Assembly: GCA_964455095.1 (NCBI GenBank)
Contig: CAYVUV010000069.1
Coordinates: 1 to 64,000, forward strand
From: CAYVUV01 sp964455095
GTDB lineage: Bacteria > Desulfobacterota > Binatia > HRBIN30 > CADEER01
Length of the DNA: 64,000 bases
Direction of reading: 5' to 3'
Translations under genes and position numbers: made by a program
The notes under the pieces: model-generated
What the model saw: only the letters and a program-made list of their open reading frames with translations
Database searches by the model: none
Told to the model about the DNA's origin: nothing
Part shown: positions 26,799-35,734 of the stretch, one piece after another
Layout of the letters: each line of letters opens with the position of its first letter
Numbering within the stretch: position 1 is the stretch's first letter

Positions 26799-26899
26799 TT
26801 CCCCCTCCTTTCCAAGGAGGGGGTTAGGGGGAGGTAGTTCTTGGATGGCGAGTCGAAAAGCTACCTCCCCTAGCCCCTCCTCGGAAAGGAGGGGGACCG
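26799..26899. repeat. Long palindromic intergenic repeat, copy 1
   Basis: A 39-bp arm (26799-26837) rich in CCCCCTCCTTTCCAAGGAGG is inverted at 26861-26899 around a 23-bp loop starting TTCTTGGAT. The arms themselves contain small CCTCC/GGAGG hairpins. A second copy with the same loop start is at 28463-28568. It lies between the histidine kinase and the DUF1772 gene. Confidence 0.85.
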
Positions 26900-26955
26900 G
26901 AGTTCCCGCAGCCGAGGCTTGACCTCGCCGCGTGTGATTGGCGAAGGTTCTCGAG

Positions 26956-27432
26956 ATGCAGTCGCCCACTCATCGCGTGTCGACCGCCGTCGCGTTCGCC
27001 GCAGTGTTGGCCCTCGGCCTGTCGGCCGGGGCCATGCTGACCGAAGCAGCGGTGCTGGCTCCGTCGTGGCGGGCCGCGTCAGCGGAGGACTTCCTCGATT
27101 GGTTCGGCAACAACGAACCGCGCCTGGTCGCATTCTACGGCCCACTGGAGATCGCCAGCACGCTGCTCGCGATCGGCGCCGCGAGCCTGTACGGATTGCA
27201 GCGCCGCGCCGGCGGCGGTCTGCTGGCTCTGTCCGCCGCGCTCTCCGTCGTCGTGCTGCTGCTCTACCCACTGTATTTCGAGCAGGTCAACGCGAGCTTC
27301 GTCGCGCGATCGATTGCCAGCGCCGACGTGGCGGTCGAGCTCGCGCGCTGGCAGGCGTGGCAATGGCTCCGCACCGCGATCGGCTTTGCGGCGTTTGCCG
27401 CGGCGCTGCTGGCCGTGCGCAGGCCGGTGTAG
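26956..27432 (+). CDS. DUF1772-like four-helix membrane protein
   Basis: A 158-residue protein with four hydrophobic helices (AVAFAAVLALGLSAGAML, LEIASTLLAIGAASLYGL, LLALSAALSVVVLLLYPLYF, TAIGFAAFAAALLAV), the architecture of DUF1772/anthrone oxygenase-like proteins. The second half has FVARSIASADVAVELARWQAWQWLR, matching the usual helical loop. ATG at 26956 is preferred; a TTG 18 nt upstream is also in frame. It converges with a LysR-type gene 6 nt away, and both sit between two copies of a palindromic repeat. Enzymatic function is not established for most members. Confidence 0.78.
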   Translation: MQSPTHRVSTAVAFAAVLALGLSAGAMLTEAAVLAPSWRAASAEDFLDWFGNNEPRLVAFYGPLEIASTLLAIGAASLYGLQRRAGGGLLALSAALSVVVLLLYPLYFEQVNASFVARSIASADVAVELARWQAWQWLRTAIGFAAFAAALLAVRRPV

Positions 27433-27438
27433 ACGCAC

Positions 27439-28317
27439 TCAGCCTTTGCGCAGTAGCGCGTCGAACGTCGCCACGATCCAATCGCCGACCACGCGTACGG
27501 CGCGGACGCGGCGCAGGTCGCGGTGCACGACCAGCCAGGGCGTGCGCGGTGGGATGGGGTGCGGCGGCGGCACCTCGACGAGCGCGGGCTCGGCGTCGGC
27601 GAACGCTTTTGGCAGAAATCCCACTCCGGCTCCCGCCGTGCAGGCGTTGAGTAGCGCGCGCGTGCTCGGCGTGCGCAAAAACGCGGCGCCGGCCAGGCTC
27701 GCTTCCTCCAGCCAGCGCAGCTCGGGGATGGCGCCGTACGTCTCGTCGTAGACGAGCAGCCGCTCGGCGGTGAGGTCGAGCGACCGCGGCGGGCGCCCGT
27801 TCAAGTACGCTCGGCTCGCGTACAGACCCAGGTGCACGGCCGGCAGCTTGCGGACGAACAGACTGTCGCCCACCGGCCTCGCCATGCGAATCGCCACGTC
27901 GGCTTCGCGCTGAGCGAGGCTGACGACGCCGCTCTGCGAGCGCAAGTCGAGGCGCAGCCCGGGCGCGCGGGCGAAGAGATCCGCCACCGCCGGCGCGAGG
28001 ATCTCCGAGACGACGAACTCGGTGGCGGTGACGGCGACGGGGTCGGGCCAGGCGCCCTGGCGCAGCGCGGCCGCCGCACGCTCCAGCTCCGCGACGCGCT
28101 CCTCGACCGATCCGGCCTGCTCGGCCAGCCGATAGCCATGCGGTGTCAGCACGGCGCCGTCGGGCCGCCGATCGATCAGGCGCAGGCCGAGTACCGCCTC
28201 CAACGCCGCCAGGCGCCGCGCCACGGTCGACGTGGAAACCCCCAGGCGCTGCGCCGCCCCGCTCAGCGAGCGGGCGCGCGCGACGGCGAGCAGATAACCG
28301 AGATCGCTCCACTCCAT
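27439..28317 (-). CDS. LysR-family transcriptional regulator
   Basis: A 292-residue DNA-binding regulator. The N-terminal winged helix-turn-helix runs from about residue 2 to 60 (DLGYLLAVARARSLSGAAQRLGVSTSTVARRL, LIDRRPDGAVLTPHG). The remainder is the periplasmic-binding-like effector domain (VAIRMARPVGDSLFVRKLP, ACTAGAGVGFLPKAFA). The ATG at 28317 directly begins the HTH; a longer in-frame start at 28338 adds only seven residues. It is convergent with the DUF1772-like gene and divergent from the zinc-type dehydrogenase at 28602, which is a candidate target. Ligand unknown. Confidence 0.93.
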   Translation of the reverse strand: MEWSDLGYLLAVARARSLSGAAQRLGVSTSTVARRLAALEAVLGLRLIDRRPDGAVLTPHGYRLAEQAGSVEERVAELERAAAALRQGAWPDPVAVTATEFVVSEILAPAVADLFARAPGLRLDLRSQSGVVSLAQREADVAIRMARPVGDSLFVRKLPAVHLGLYASRAYLNGRPPRSLDLTAERLLVYDETYGAIPELRWLEEASLAGAAFLRTPSTRALLNACTAGAGVGFLPKAFADAEPALVEVPPPHPIPPRTPWLVVHRDLRRVRAVRVVGDWIVATFDALLRKG

Positions 28318-28462
28318 GCAGCTGCCGGAGACTCGCAAAGCGGGGCGACGAAGACAAACACGCGTACCAGAAACGCAAAGGCGGTTTGCGAAAACGGTTC
28401 TTCCCGCGCCGGGCGCTGGTTGTCTAACGTCGCTTCAATCCACAACGAGCAAGGGGGCACGT

Positions 28463-28568
28463 CCGGTCCCCCTCCTTTCCAAGGAGGGGGTTAGGGGAAG
28501 GTAGTTCTTGGATCGCGGTTCGAAGACGCTACCTCCCCTGGCCCCTCCTTGGAAAGGAGGGGGACCGG
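28463..28568. repeat. Long palindromic intergenic repeat, copy 2
   Basis: Arms at 28463-28504 and 28529-28568, with the same CCCCCTCCTTTCCAAGGAGG core and a 24-bp loop again beginning TTCTTGGAT. Together with copy 1 it brackets the DUF1772/LysR gene pair. It lies between the LysR start and the dehydrogenase, so it may affect either promoter. Confidence 0.85.
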
Positions 28569-28601
28569 AACCGGACCGGAACAAAGCAAAGGAGAAATGA
28601 C

Positions 28602-29630
28602 ATGCAGGAGTTGACGTTCGTGGAGCCGCGCCGGTTGGAATGGCGCGAGGCGAAGGCGCCGGCATTGCAACAGGGTGATGATGCGCTGGTGCGACCAGTG
28701 GCGGTGACGACGTGCGATCTCGATGCGCCGACCATCCGCGGCGAGACGCCGCTGGCGTTGATGGGCGCCTATCCGTTCGGGCACGAGTTCGTCGCCGAGG
28801 TGGTGCAGATCGGCGAGCGCGTGACGAGCGTCGCCGTCGGCGATCGCGTCGTCGTGCCGTTTCAGATCTCGTGCGGCGCCTGCGCGCCGTGCCGGGCCGG
28901 AATCAGCTCGAGCTGCGCCAGCGTGCCGCCGCGTTCGATGTTCGGCTTCCCGATCCCGATGGGCGGCGCGTGGGGCGGCGCGCTGGCGGATCTCGTGCGC
29001 GTGCCGTTTGCGCAGCACATGCTGGTGCCGTTGCCGGCGGGCATCGCGCCGCACGCCATTGCCAGCGCCAGCGACAATCTGCCCGACGGGTGGCGGACGG
29101 TCGGCCCACACCTGCGCACCTGGCCGGGCGCGCCGGTGTTGATCGTCGCCGGCGGCGGGCATTCGATCGCCTTGTACAGCGCCGCGATCGCGGTCGCGCT
29201 CGGTGCCGAGCGCGTCGACTTCATCGACACCAACCGCGCGCGCCTCGAGCTCGCCGAGCGCCTCGGCGCCCACCCGATCGAAGGGCCGCCACCCGACCGT
29301 GCCGGCCGCTATCCGATCACCGTCGACGCCAGCGCCAGCCCCGAGGGGCTGACCTGCGCGCTGCGTTCGGTGGCGCCCGGCGGCGTCTGCACCAGCATCG
29401 GCATCTACTACGGCAACATGACGCCGGTGCCGCTGCTCGAGATGTACACCACCGGCGTCCACTTCCACACCGGCCGCTGCAATGCCCGCGCGGACATGCC
29501 CGAGGTGCTCGCGCTCGTCGCTTCGGGCCGCCTGAAACCCGAGCTGATCAACTCGGAAGTGATCGACTGGAACGACGCCGCCGACGCCTTGCACGACCCG
29601 TCGACCAAGCCGGTGTTCGTGCGCCCTTGA
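28602..29630 (+). CDS. Zinc-dependent alcohol dehydrogenase-like oxidoreductase
   Basis: A 342-residue MDR-family dehydrogenase. Catalytic-zinc ligands appear as Cys38 (TTCDLD) and His61/Glu62 (GHEF); structural-zinc cysteines are 91, 94, 97 and 105 (CGACAPCRAGISSSC). The Rossmann part has VLIVAGGGHSIALYSAAIA, where the normal GxGxxG is GGGHSI, so the dinucleotide loop is slightly altered. VDFIDTNRARLELA ends with Asp-Thr-Asn, favouring NAD. AAAGGAGAA precedes the ATG. Substrate unknown; it lies divergent from a LysR regulator. Confidence 0.9.
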   Translation: MQELTFVEPRRLEWREAKAPALQQGDDALVRPVAVTTCDLDAPTIRGETPLALMGAYPFGHEFVAEVVQIGERVTSVAVGDRVVVPFQISCGACAPCRAGISSSCASVPPRSMFGFPIPMGGAWGGALADLVRVPFAQHMLVPLPAGIAPHAIASASDNLPDGWRTVGPHLRTWPGAPVLIVAGGGHSIALYSAAIAVALGAERVDFIDTNRARLELAERLGAHPIEGPPPDRAGRYPITVDASASPEGLTCALRSVAPGGVCTSIGIYYGNMTPVPLLEMYTTGVHFHTGRCNARADMPEVLALVASGRLKPELINSEVIDWNDAADALHDPSTKPVFVRP

Positions 29631-29631
29631 G

Positions 29632-31794
29632 TTACTCGGAGCGCAGCACCACGCAGGCGCGTGCCTGCACCGTGTATTGATCCTGCCCGAGCAGCTCGGC
29701 TTCGTCGCCGGCGGCGCGAATGTCGTCGGGGTTCGGCAGCGCCGTGTCGACGACGCGCACCCAGCGCGTGCCATCGGGCGGCGGGGGCAGCGCGAAGACG
29801 AGGTCTCCTTGCCAGGCATTGACGGCGAGATAGACATCGCAGTCGGGTTGCGGGGCGTGCTCGCCGGTGAGCTGTAGCGCGAGCACGCGCGCATCGGGCG
29901 TCCAGTCGGGCGCGTTCGGCCCCGTGCCGTGCCAGATGACGTCGGGGCGTGGGTGCTCGGCGGTGCCGGCACCGGTGAGAAAATCGGGGCGGCGCAGGAT
30001 CGAGTGGGTGCGGCGAAACGCGATCAGCGTCTGGACGAAACGGAACAGATCGCGGTTGGTGTCGAGCAGGCTCCAGTCGATCCAGCTGATCTCGTTGTCC
30101 TGACCGTACGCGTTGTTGTTGCCGCGCTGCGTGCGGCCGAGCTCGTCGCCGGCGAGCAGCATCGGCGTGCCCTGCGAGAGCATGAGAATGGTCAGCATGT
30201 TGCGCATCTGGCGCTGGCGCAGGGCGAGAATCTCCACCTCGTCGGTCGGCCCCTCGACGCCGCAGTTCCAGCTGAAGTTCTCGTCCAGACCGTCGCGGTT
30301 GTCTTCGCCGTTGGCGTCGTTGTGCTTGCGGTCGTAGGCGACCAGATCGGCGAGCGTGAAGCCGTCGTGGCAGGTGACGAAGTTGATCGAGTGGCAGGGG
30401 CTGCGCCCCGAGCGCTGGAAAAGGTCGGCGCTGCCGGTCAACCGCGCGGCGAGCGCACCGGCCAGGCCGGCATCGCCGCGCACGAAACGGCGCACCTCGT
30501 CGCGGTACGGTCCGTTCCACTCCGCCCAACGCCCCGAGGCCGGGAAGCGCCCGACCTGGTAGAGCCCGGCGGCGTCCCACGCCTCGGCGATCAACATCGA
30601 CTCGGCCAGCACCGGGTCGCCGGCGATGCGCTCGAGCAGCGGCGGGTTGGCCAGCACCTCGCCGTCCTGCCCGCGCCCGAGCACCGAGGCGAGATCGAAC
30701 CGGAACCCGTCGACATGCGTTTCGGCGACCCAGTAGCGCAGCGCGTCGATGATCAGCCCGCGCACGACGGGGTGGTTGCAGTTGAGTGTGTTGCCGCAGC
30801 CGGAGAAATCGCGGTAGGCACCGGTCTTCGGGTCGAGGATGTAATACGTCGCGTTGTCGAGGCCGCGAAACGAGTACGTCGGATCGTCGGGTTTTCCCGC
30901 GTTCTCGGCCGTGTGATTGAACACGACGTCGAGGAAGACCTCGATCCCGGCGCGGTGAAACTCGCGCACCAGCTCCTTGAATTCGGCCACCTGCCCGCCG
31001 TTGCGCCCCTGCACCGCGTACGACGCCTTGGGGGCGAAGAACGCAATCGGGTTGTAGCCCCAGAAGTTCTTCAACCGCTCGCCAGTCTCGGGGTTGATGA
31101 ACGGCGAGTCGAGCTCGTCGAAATCGTACACCGGCAGCAGCTCGACCGTGGTGACGCCGAGCGCCTGGAGATACGGAATCTTCTCCACCAGGCCGCGATA
31201 CGACCCCGGGTGCGCGACGCCGGACGACGGATGGCGGGTGAAGCCGCGCACGTGCAGCTCGTAGATGATCTTGTCGTGCAACGGCAGCCGCGGCGGGCGG
31301 ATGTGGTCCCAGTCGAACTCGTGGTGCAGGTAGAGCGAGCGGCGCAGTGCGAGGGGATGGCCGGGCGGTTCGCCGGCGCGCCGGGTGCGCACGCCCCACT
31401 CGGGCGCGCCGGTGATGGCCGGCGCGTAGGGATCAAGCAGCGCCTGCGCGGCATCGAAGCGGTGTACGCCGTCGTTGGGCACCGGTTGGCGGTCGGCGCG
31501 CCAGCCGTAGCGCGTGCCGGTATCGAGGCCTTCGATCTCGACATGCCAGAGGTCGCCGGTGCGGTGAAACACGGCATCGAGCGGCACCTCGAGCACGGGC
31601 TCGTGTTGTCCCGAGGCGAACAGCACCAGCGTGACGGCGGTGGCGTGGCGCGAGAAGACGGCGAAGTTCAATCCGCGGCGCGTCTCCGAAGCGCCGATCG
31701 GCAGCGGCCGCCCCGGTGCAATCGCCAGCGCGCGCCCATTGCGATCGCGCACACGCCGCTGCGGCGGGGCGCTGCCCGGTGGCTGCTCCGCCAT
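29632..31794 (-). CDS. glgX: Glycogen debranching enzyme GlgX (isoamylase family)
   Basis: Hydrolyses alpha-1,6 branch linkages of glycogen in the cytoplasm. The 720-residue GH13 protein has an N-terminal CBM48 domain (about 25-165; GLNFAVFSRHATAVTLVLFA) and a TIM barrel with YELHVRGFTRH, DVVFNHTAE, the nucleophile in DGFRFDLAS, the acid in AEAWDAAG and CHDGFTLADLV. The C-terminal beta-domain ends near 720. The ATG at 31794 overlaps the MFS stop by 4 nt. With a sugar-type transporter and pyruvate kinase upstream, the operon links glycogen or maltodextrin breakdown to lower glycolysis. Confidence 0.95.
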   Translation of the reverse strand: MAEQPPGSAPPQRRVRDRNGRALAIAPGRPLPIGASETRRGLNFAVFSRHATAVTLVLFASGQHEPVLEVPLDAVFHRTGDLWHVEIEGLDTGTRYGWRADRQPVPNDGVHRFDAAQALLDPYAPAITGAPEWGVRTRRAGEPPGHPLALRRSLYLHHEFDWDHIRPPRLPLHDKIIYELHVRGFTRHPSSGVAHPGSYRGLVEKIPYLQALGVTTVELLPVYDFDELDSPFINPETGERLKNFWGYNPIAFFAPKASYAVQGRNGGQVAEFKELVREFHRAGIEVFLDVVFNHTAENAGKPDDPTYSFRGLDNATYYILDPKTGAYRDFSGCGNTLNCNHPVVRGLIIDALRYWVAETHVDGFRFDLASVLGRGQDGEVLANPPLLERIAGDPVLAESMLIAEAWDAAGLYQVGRFPASGRWAEWNGPYRDEVRRFVRGDAGLAGALAARLTGSADLFQRSGRSPCHSINFVTCHDGFTLADLVAYDRKHNDANGEDNRDGLDENFSWNCGVEGPTDEVEILALRQRQMRNMLTILMLSQGTPMLLAGDELGRTQRGNNNAYGQDNEISWIDWSLLDTNRDLFRFVQTLIAFRRTHSILRRPDFLTGAGTAEHPRPDVIWHGTGPNAPDWTPDARVLALQLTGEHAPQPDCDVYLAVNAWQGDLVFALPPPPDGTRWVRVVDTALPNPDDIRAAGDEAELLGQDQYTVQARACVVLRSE

Positions 31795-33140
31795 CACTCT
31801 CTGGCCGCGGTCGGTGTGGCCAGCGGCAGCGCCGGCGCGGGGTCGTCGTCGTGGCTGATCGCCTCGAGCTCCTGCCGGAATGTTTCCGGCAAGAGAAACA
31901 GGGCGAACGCCGCGGCGAGCACCGACAGCGAGACCAGGCTGGTCATGCGCGCGATGTCGGCCGCCGTCTCCGTCCCCATTCCGACCAGCGCCAGGCCGAG
32001 CGCCCATCCGATCGTCTGCACCAGCGCCAGCCACGCCGCCGCCGTGCCGCGGTGCGAGGTCGGGAACAACTCGGTGGAGAAGGCGCGGATCACCACGCCA
32101 CCGGCGGTGTTGCAGAAGACGAACAGCGCCCACGCGATCGGCAGGCTCCAGCCCGGTCCGTGGTAGAAGAGCCAGACGAAGGCGGGGAACAGGCCGAGGA
32201 AGACGAACCCGACCGTGCGCCGGCCGACGCGGTCGCCGAGCCGGCCGGCGAAGACGTTGCCGACGATGCCGACGGCGCCGCCGAGGATGAACATGAGCGA
32301 GAACTCGCCCGGCGACCAGCCGTGCACGGTCAGCGTGAAATAGCCGGTGAACTGAAACACCGCCGACTCGCCGACCGAAAACAGACCGCCCACGGCCGCG
32401 ATGCCCAGGGCGCGGCGCGGATGGGTGCGCGCCAGGCGCACGATCGGTTCGAACCAGCCCGCGATGCCCGCGGCCGGGTGGCGGTGCTCGGCACTGGCGC
32501 GGTGGCGACGGAAGCGGTCGGTCTCCAACACGCGGCGGCGAAAGGTCGGCACCAGCAGCAGCGGGACCAGGCCGACGGCGTACAGCGTGCGCCAGCCGTA
32601 GGGGAGCGAATCGATGGCGGCGAACAGCCCGGCGCCGAAGCCGTGGCCCATGGAGGACAGCGCCCCGACCATGCCGATCGCCCAGCCGCGATGCAGAGCG
32701 GGGAACTCCTCGGTGACGATGACCAACGCCACCGACGAGCCGGCCATCATGCAGGTGCGCGTCACGCTCTGCAGCAAGACGAACTGCAGCGCCGTCTGCG
32801 AGAAAGCGGTCAGGCAGGTGCCGACGCTGAAGCCGATCACGGAGGCGAGGAAGACGCGCCGCCGCCCGATGCGATCGGCAAACGGCACGATGAAGAACGC
32901 CGGGATGGCACCGAGTCGAATGATGGCGAGGAAGTAGCCCAGGTCGCGCTCGCGCATCTGCAGATCGTCGGCGATGTACTTCAGCGCCGAGGTCAGCATC
33001 GAGTTGTCGTACTGCTCGAACAGCATGGCCAGCGAGACCAGGCCGAGCAGGCTGACCAGGCGCGGCTCGACGGTGGGCACGCCGCCGAGGAAGGGCGGAA
33101 TCCACCACGGATTGCGCCGCGCCGACTGAAAGGACGACAT
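31794..33140 (-). CDS. MFS transporter
   Basis: A 448-residue, 12-helix major facilitator. The loop 2-3 motif is PFADRIGRRRVFLASV and the matching loop 8-9 motif GRLGDRVGRRTVG; RAFSTELFPTSHRGTAAA resembles sugar/metabolite porter signatures. An extended cytoplasmic N-terminus of about 30 residues (ARRNPWWIPPFLGGVPTVEPR) precedes helix 1. It starts at ATG 33140, 8 nt after the pyruvate kinase stop, and overlaps glgX by 4 nt, so all are one transcript. Substrate is not readable from sequence; a sugar or organic acid fits the neighbours. Confidence 0.9.
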   Translation of the reverse strand: MSSFQSARRNPWWIPPFLGGVPTVEPRLVSLLGLVSLAMLFEQYDNSMLTSALKYIADDLQMRERDLGYFLAIIRLGAIPAFFIVPFADRIGRRRVFLASVIGFSVGTCLTAFSQTALQFVLLQSVTRTCMMAGSSVALVIVTEEFPALHRGWAIGMVGALSSMGHGFGAGLFAAIDSLPYGWRTLYAVGLVPLLLVPTFRRRVLETDRFRRHRASAEHRHPAAGIAGWFEPIVRLARTHPRRALGIAAVGGLFSVGESAVFQFTGYFTLTVHGWSPGEFSLMFILGGAVGIVGNVFAGRLGDRVGRRTVGFVFLGLFPAFVWLFYHGPGWSLPIAWALFVFCNTAGGVVIRAFSTELFPTSHRGTAAAWLALVQTIGWALGLALVGMGTETAADIARMTSLVSLSVLAAAFALFLLPETFRQELEAISHDDDPAPALPLATPTAARE

Positions 33141-33148
33141 GCGATCGG

Positions 33149-34585
33149 TCAGAGCGTCTCGATGCGCACGGTGTTGGTGCGGCCGCGGGCGGAAAACGGC
33201 AACCCGGCGGTGATGGCGATCGCGGTGCCGGGAGGCCAGGTGCCGCGCGCGCGCAGACGGGCGACGATCTGCGCGCAGCCGTCGTCGAAATCGGTGTCGA
33301 AGACGTTGGCGGCGATCGGCTCGACGCCCCAGACGAGATTCAAGCGCCGCCACGTCTCGGCGTGCGGTGTCACACCGTAGATCGGTTGATGCGGGCGCCA
33401 GCGCGCCAGATAGCGCGCCGTCGCGCCGCTCTGCGTCAGGCACACGATGGCGCCGGCGCCGAGCGATTCGGCGGCCAGGCAGGCGCTGCGGCCGACGGCG
33501 TCGCCGATGGTGACGCCCGCGGCCGCAGGGGCCGGGGCCGGGCGGCGCAGGAAGCCCTCGGCGTTGACGATGATGCGGCGCATGATGCGCACCGCTTCGA
33601 TCGGGTACTGGCCGGTGGCGGTCTCGGCCGAGAGCATGACGGCGTCGGTGCCGTCGAGCACGGCGTTGGCGACATCGCTCGCCTCGGCGCGCGTCGGGCG
33701 CGGGTTGGCGACCATCGACTCGAGCATCTGCGTCGCCGTGATCACTGGCTTGGCGGCCTGATTGCACGCCAGGATGATGCGCTTCTGCAGCGTCGGCACG
33801 TCTTCGATCGGCATCTCGACGCCGAGATCGCCGCGCGCCACCATGATGGCGTCGGCGGCGGCGACGATCTCGTCCAGCCGCTCGACCGCCTGCGCCTTCT
33901 CGATCTTGGCCACGATCGGCAGCGCCATCCCGCGCGCCGTCATACCCTCGCGCAGCAGCGCGATGTCGTCAGCCGAGCGCACGAACGACAGGCTGACGTA
34001 GTCGACCGGGTGCGCGGCCAGGTGGTCGAGGTCATGCCAGTCCTTGGCCGTCAGCGACGGCGTGCTGATCGCGGCCGCCGGGACGCTGAGTCCTTTCTTG
34101 TCGCTCAGCCAGCCGCCGACCTCGACGACGGTGTGGATATCGGCGCCGCTCACGCCGGTGACGGTGAGCTGGATCAGGCCGTCGTTGAGGTAGATCGCGT
34201 TGCCCTGGCGCACGTCGCCGGGCAGCCCGAGATGGTTGACCGATACGCGCGTGGCATCGCCGACGATCTCCGCAGTGGTGAGGGTGAAGGCATTGCCGCG
34301 CAGCAGCTGCACGGAGCCGCCGGCAAAGGTGCCGACGCGCAGTTTCGGTCCGCCGAGATCGGCGAGGATCGCCAGCGGCAGGCCCTTGGCCGCGGCGCGC
34401 GCGCGCAGCGTGGCGATGAGGGTGGCGCGCGACTCGGGCGTGCCGTGCGCGCAGTTGACGCGCGCGACGCTGAGGCCGGCGTCGAGCAGCGCGTCGACCT
34501 GCTCGGGCGCGGCGCTCGCCGGGCCGATGGTGGCGACGATCTTGGTTCGCGCGGCGCGGGCGCTGGCGATGACGGAATCGGTCAT
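33149..34585 (-). CDS. pyk: Pyruvate kinase, predicted K+-independent type
   Basis: Converts phosphoenolpyruvate and ADP to pyruvate and ATP. The 478-residue protein has TKIVATIGPAS, IVAKIEKAQAVERLDEI (catalytic Lys), MVARGDLGVEMP (metal ligands) and TQMLESM. The potassium-site region reads NCAHG instead of NFSHG and DLGGPKLRVG instead of DTKGPEIRTG. Lys81 sits where potassium-dependent enzymes have Glu117, with Leu77 and Val84 at the covarying positions 113 and 120, the published pattern for K+-independent enzymes. It lies between quinone oxidoreductase (11 nt upstream) and the MFS gene. No obvious Shine-Dalgarno precedes the ATG. Confidence 0.95.
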   Translation of the reverse strand: MTDSVIASARAARTKIVATIGPASAAPEQVDALLDAGLSVARVNCAHGTPESRATLIATLRARAAAKGLPLAILADLGGPKLRVGTFAGGSVQLLRGNAFTLTTAEIVGDATRVSVNHLGLPGDVRQGNAIYLNDGLIQLTVTGVSGADIHTVVEVGGWLSDKKGLSVPAAAISTPSLTAKDWHDLDHLAAHPVDYVSLSFVRSADDIALLREGMTARGMALPIVAKIEKAQAVERLDEIVAAADAIMVARGDLGVEMPIEDVPTLQKRIILACNQAAKPVITATQMLESMVANPRPTRAEASDVANAVLDGTDAVMLSAETATGQYPIEAVRIMRRIIVNAEGFLRRPAPAPAAAGVTIGDAVGRSACLAAESLGAGAIVCLTQSGATARYLARWRPHQPIYGVTPHAETWRRLNLVWGVEPIAANVFDTDFDDGCAQIVARLRARGTWPPGTAIAITAGLPFSARGRTNTVRIETL

Positions 34586-34596
34586 GGCGGCGCGAC

Positions 34597-35577
34597 TCAG
34601 GCCTCGGGCAGCAGCAACACTTTGCCGACGCTGCGCCGCGAGGCGATCTCGGCGAGGGCGGCGGCCGCGTCGCGCAGCGGGTGGGTGGACGACACCACCG
34701 GGCGCACCGCGCCGCGCTCGTAGAGCTCGAACAGCGCGGTCATCGCCTCGGGGATGCGCTGCGGATCGTGTTGTCGGTAGGCGCCCCAGTGCAGGCCGAC
34801 GACGGCGATGTTCTTGAGCAGGATGCGGTTGACCTGGATGGTCGGGATGGTGCCGGAGGCGAAGCCGATCACCAGCAGCCGGCCGCCGAAGGCGATGCAC
34901 TTGGTCGACAGGTCGAAGATCTCGCCGCCGACCGGATCGTAGATCACATCGGCGCCGCGCCCGCCGGTGGCTTCCTTGACGCGATCGACCCAATCGGGAT
35001 TCGAGTAGTCGTAGGCTTCGTCGGCGCCGTGCTGGCGCACGACGTCGAGCTTGGCCGCCGAGCCGGCGGTGGCGAGCACGCGGGCGCCGAGGGCCTTGCC
35101 GATCTGGACGGCGGCGAGGCCGACGCCGCCGGCGGCGGCGTGGACGAGCAGCGTCTCACCGGGCTGCAGGTTGGCGCGGTAGACGAGGCCGAAATACGAG
35201 GTCTGGTAGACGATGCCGAACGCGGCGCCGTGCTCGAACGGCATCGCGGCCGGCATGCGCACGGTGCCCGCCGCCGGCGCCAGCGCGACGGTGGCGTAGC
35301 CGCCCCAGCCGAGCATGGCGAAGACGCGATCACCCGGCGCGCAGGTGGTGACGTCGGCGCCGACCGCGCGTACGATACCCGCCACCTCGCCGCCGGGCGC
35401 AAACGGCAGCGGTGGGCGCACCTGGTACTTGCCCTGCACCATCAGGATGTCGAAGAAGTTGCAGCCGACGGCCTTGACGTCGATCGCCACCTGATTCTTA
35501 CCGGGCACCGGATCCGGCAGCTCTTTGAGCTGCAAGTCCGCCGGTTCTCCCCATCGCTCGGCGATCATCGCGCGCAT
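34597..35577 (-). CDS. NADPH:quinone oxidoreductase-like MDR protein
   Basis: A 326-residue zinc-free MDR enzyme that would reduce quinones or enones with NADPH. NFFDILMVQGKYQ, PPLPFAPGGEVAG, VHAAAGGVGLAAVQIGKALG (the AxxGGVG nucleotide loop) and DVIYDPVGGEIF are typical of the quinone oxidoreductase group. The start is set at ATG 35577 because GGAGGAGG lies 6 nt upstream; an in-frame ATG at 35604 adds residues ahead of that ribosome site. It begins the operon pyruvate kinase-MFS-glgX. A palindromic repeat lies immediately upstream at 35599-35699. Confidence 0.92.
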   Translation of the reverse strand: MRAMIAERWGEPADLQLKELPDPVPGKNQVAIDVKAVGCNFFDILMVQGKYQVRPPLPFAPGGEVAGIVRAVGADVTTCAPGDRVFAMLGWGGYATVALAPAAGTVRMPAAMPFEHGAAFGIVYQTSYFGLVYRANLQPGETLLVHAAAGGVGLAAVQIGKALGARVLATAGSAAKLDVVRQHGADEAYDYSNPDWVDRVKEATGGRGADVIYDPVGGEIFDLSTKCIAFGGRLLVIGFASGTIPTIQVNRILLKNIAVVGLHWGAYRQHDPQRIPEAMTALFELYERGAVRPVVSSTHPLRDAAAALAEIASRRSVGKVLLLPEA

Positions 35578-35598
35578 GCCAACCCTCCTCCTTTGGAG

Positions 35599-35699
35599 AA
35601 TCACGAAATCACGACAGAGCGAAAGCGCGACACTCAGACACTTCAGCCTCCGGATCAGAGTTTCGTGTTTTCGTACTGTCGCGCTTTCGTGGTTTTCTT
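35599..35699. repeat. CGAAA-type palindromic repeat
   Basis: A stretch of repeated CACGAAA/GCGCGACA words (35599-35636) is inverted at 35661-35699 (CTGTCGCGCTTTCGTGG). It fills most of the gap between moaE and the quinone oxidoreductase gene, upstream of the latter. This word type recurs in intergenic repeats of many bacteria; only one copy is seen here. Confidence 0.75.
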
Positions 35700-35734
35700 A
35701 AGACGGCAACTATTTGGCTAAAACTCTCTGCGCC

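Noticed and set aside
26799..28568. CRISPR-like repeat arrangement
   Set aside because: Only two copies, palindromic, 1.6 kb apart with genes between; no spacers or cas genes.
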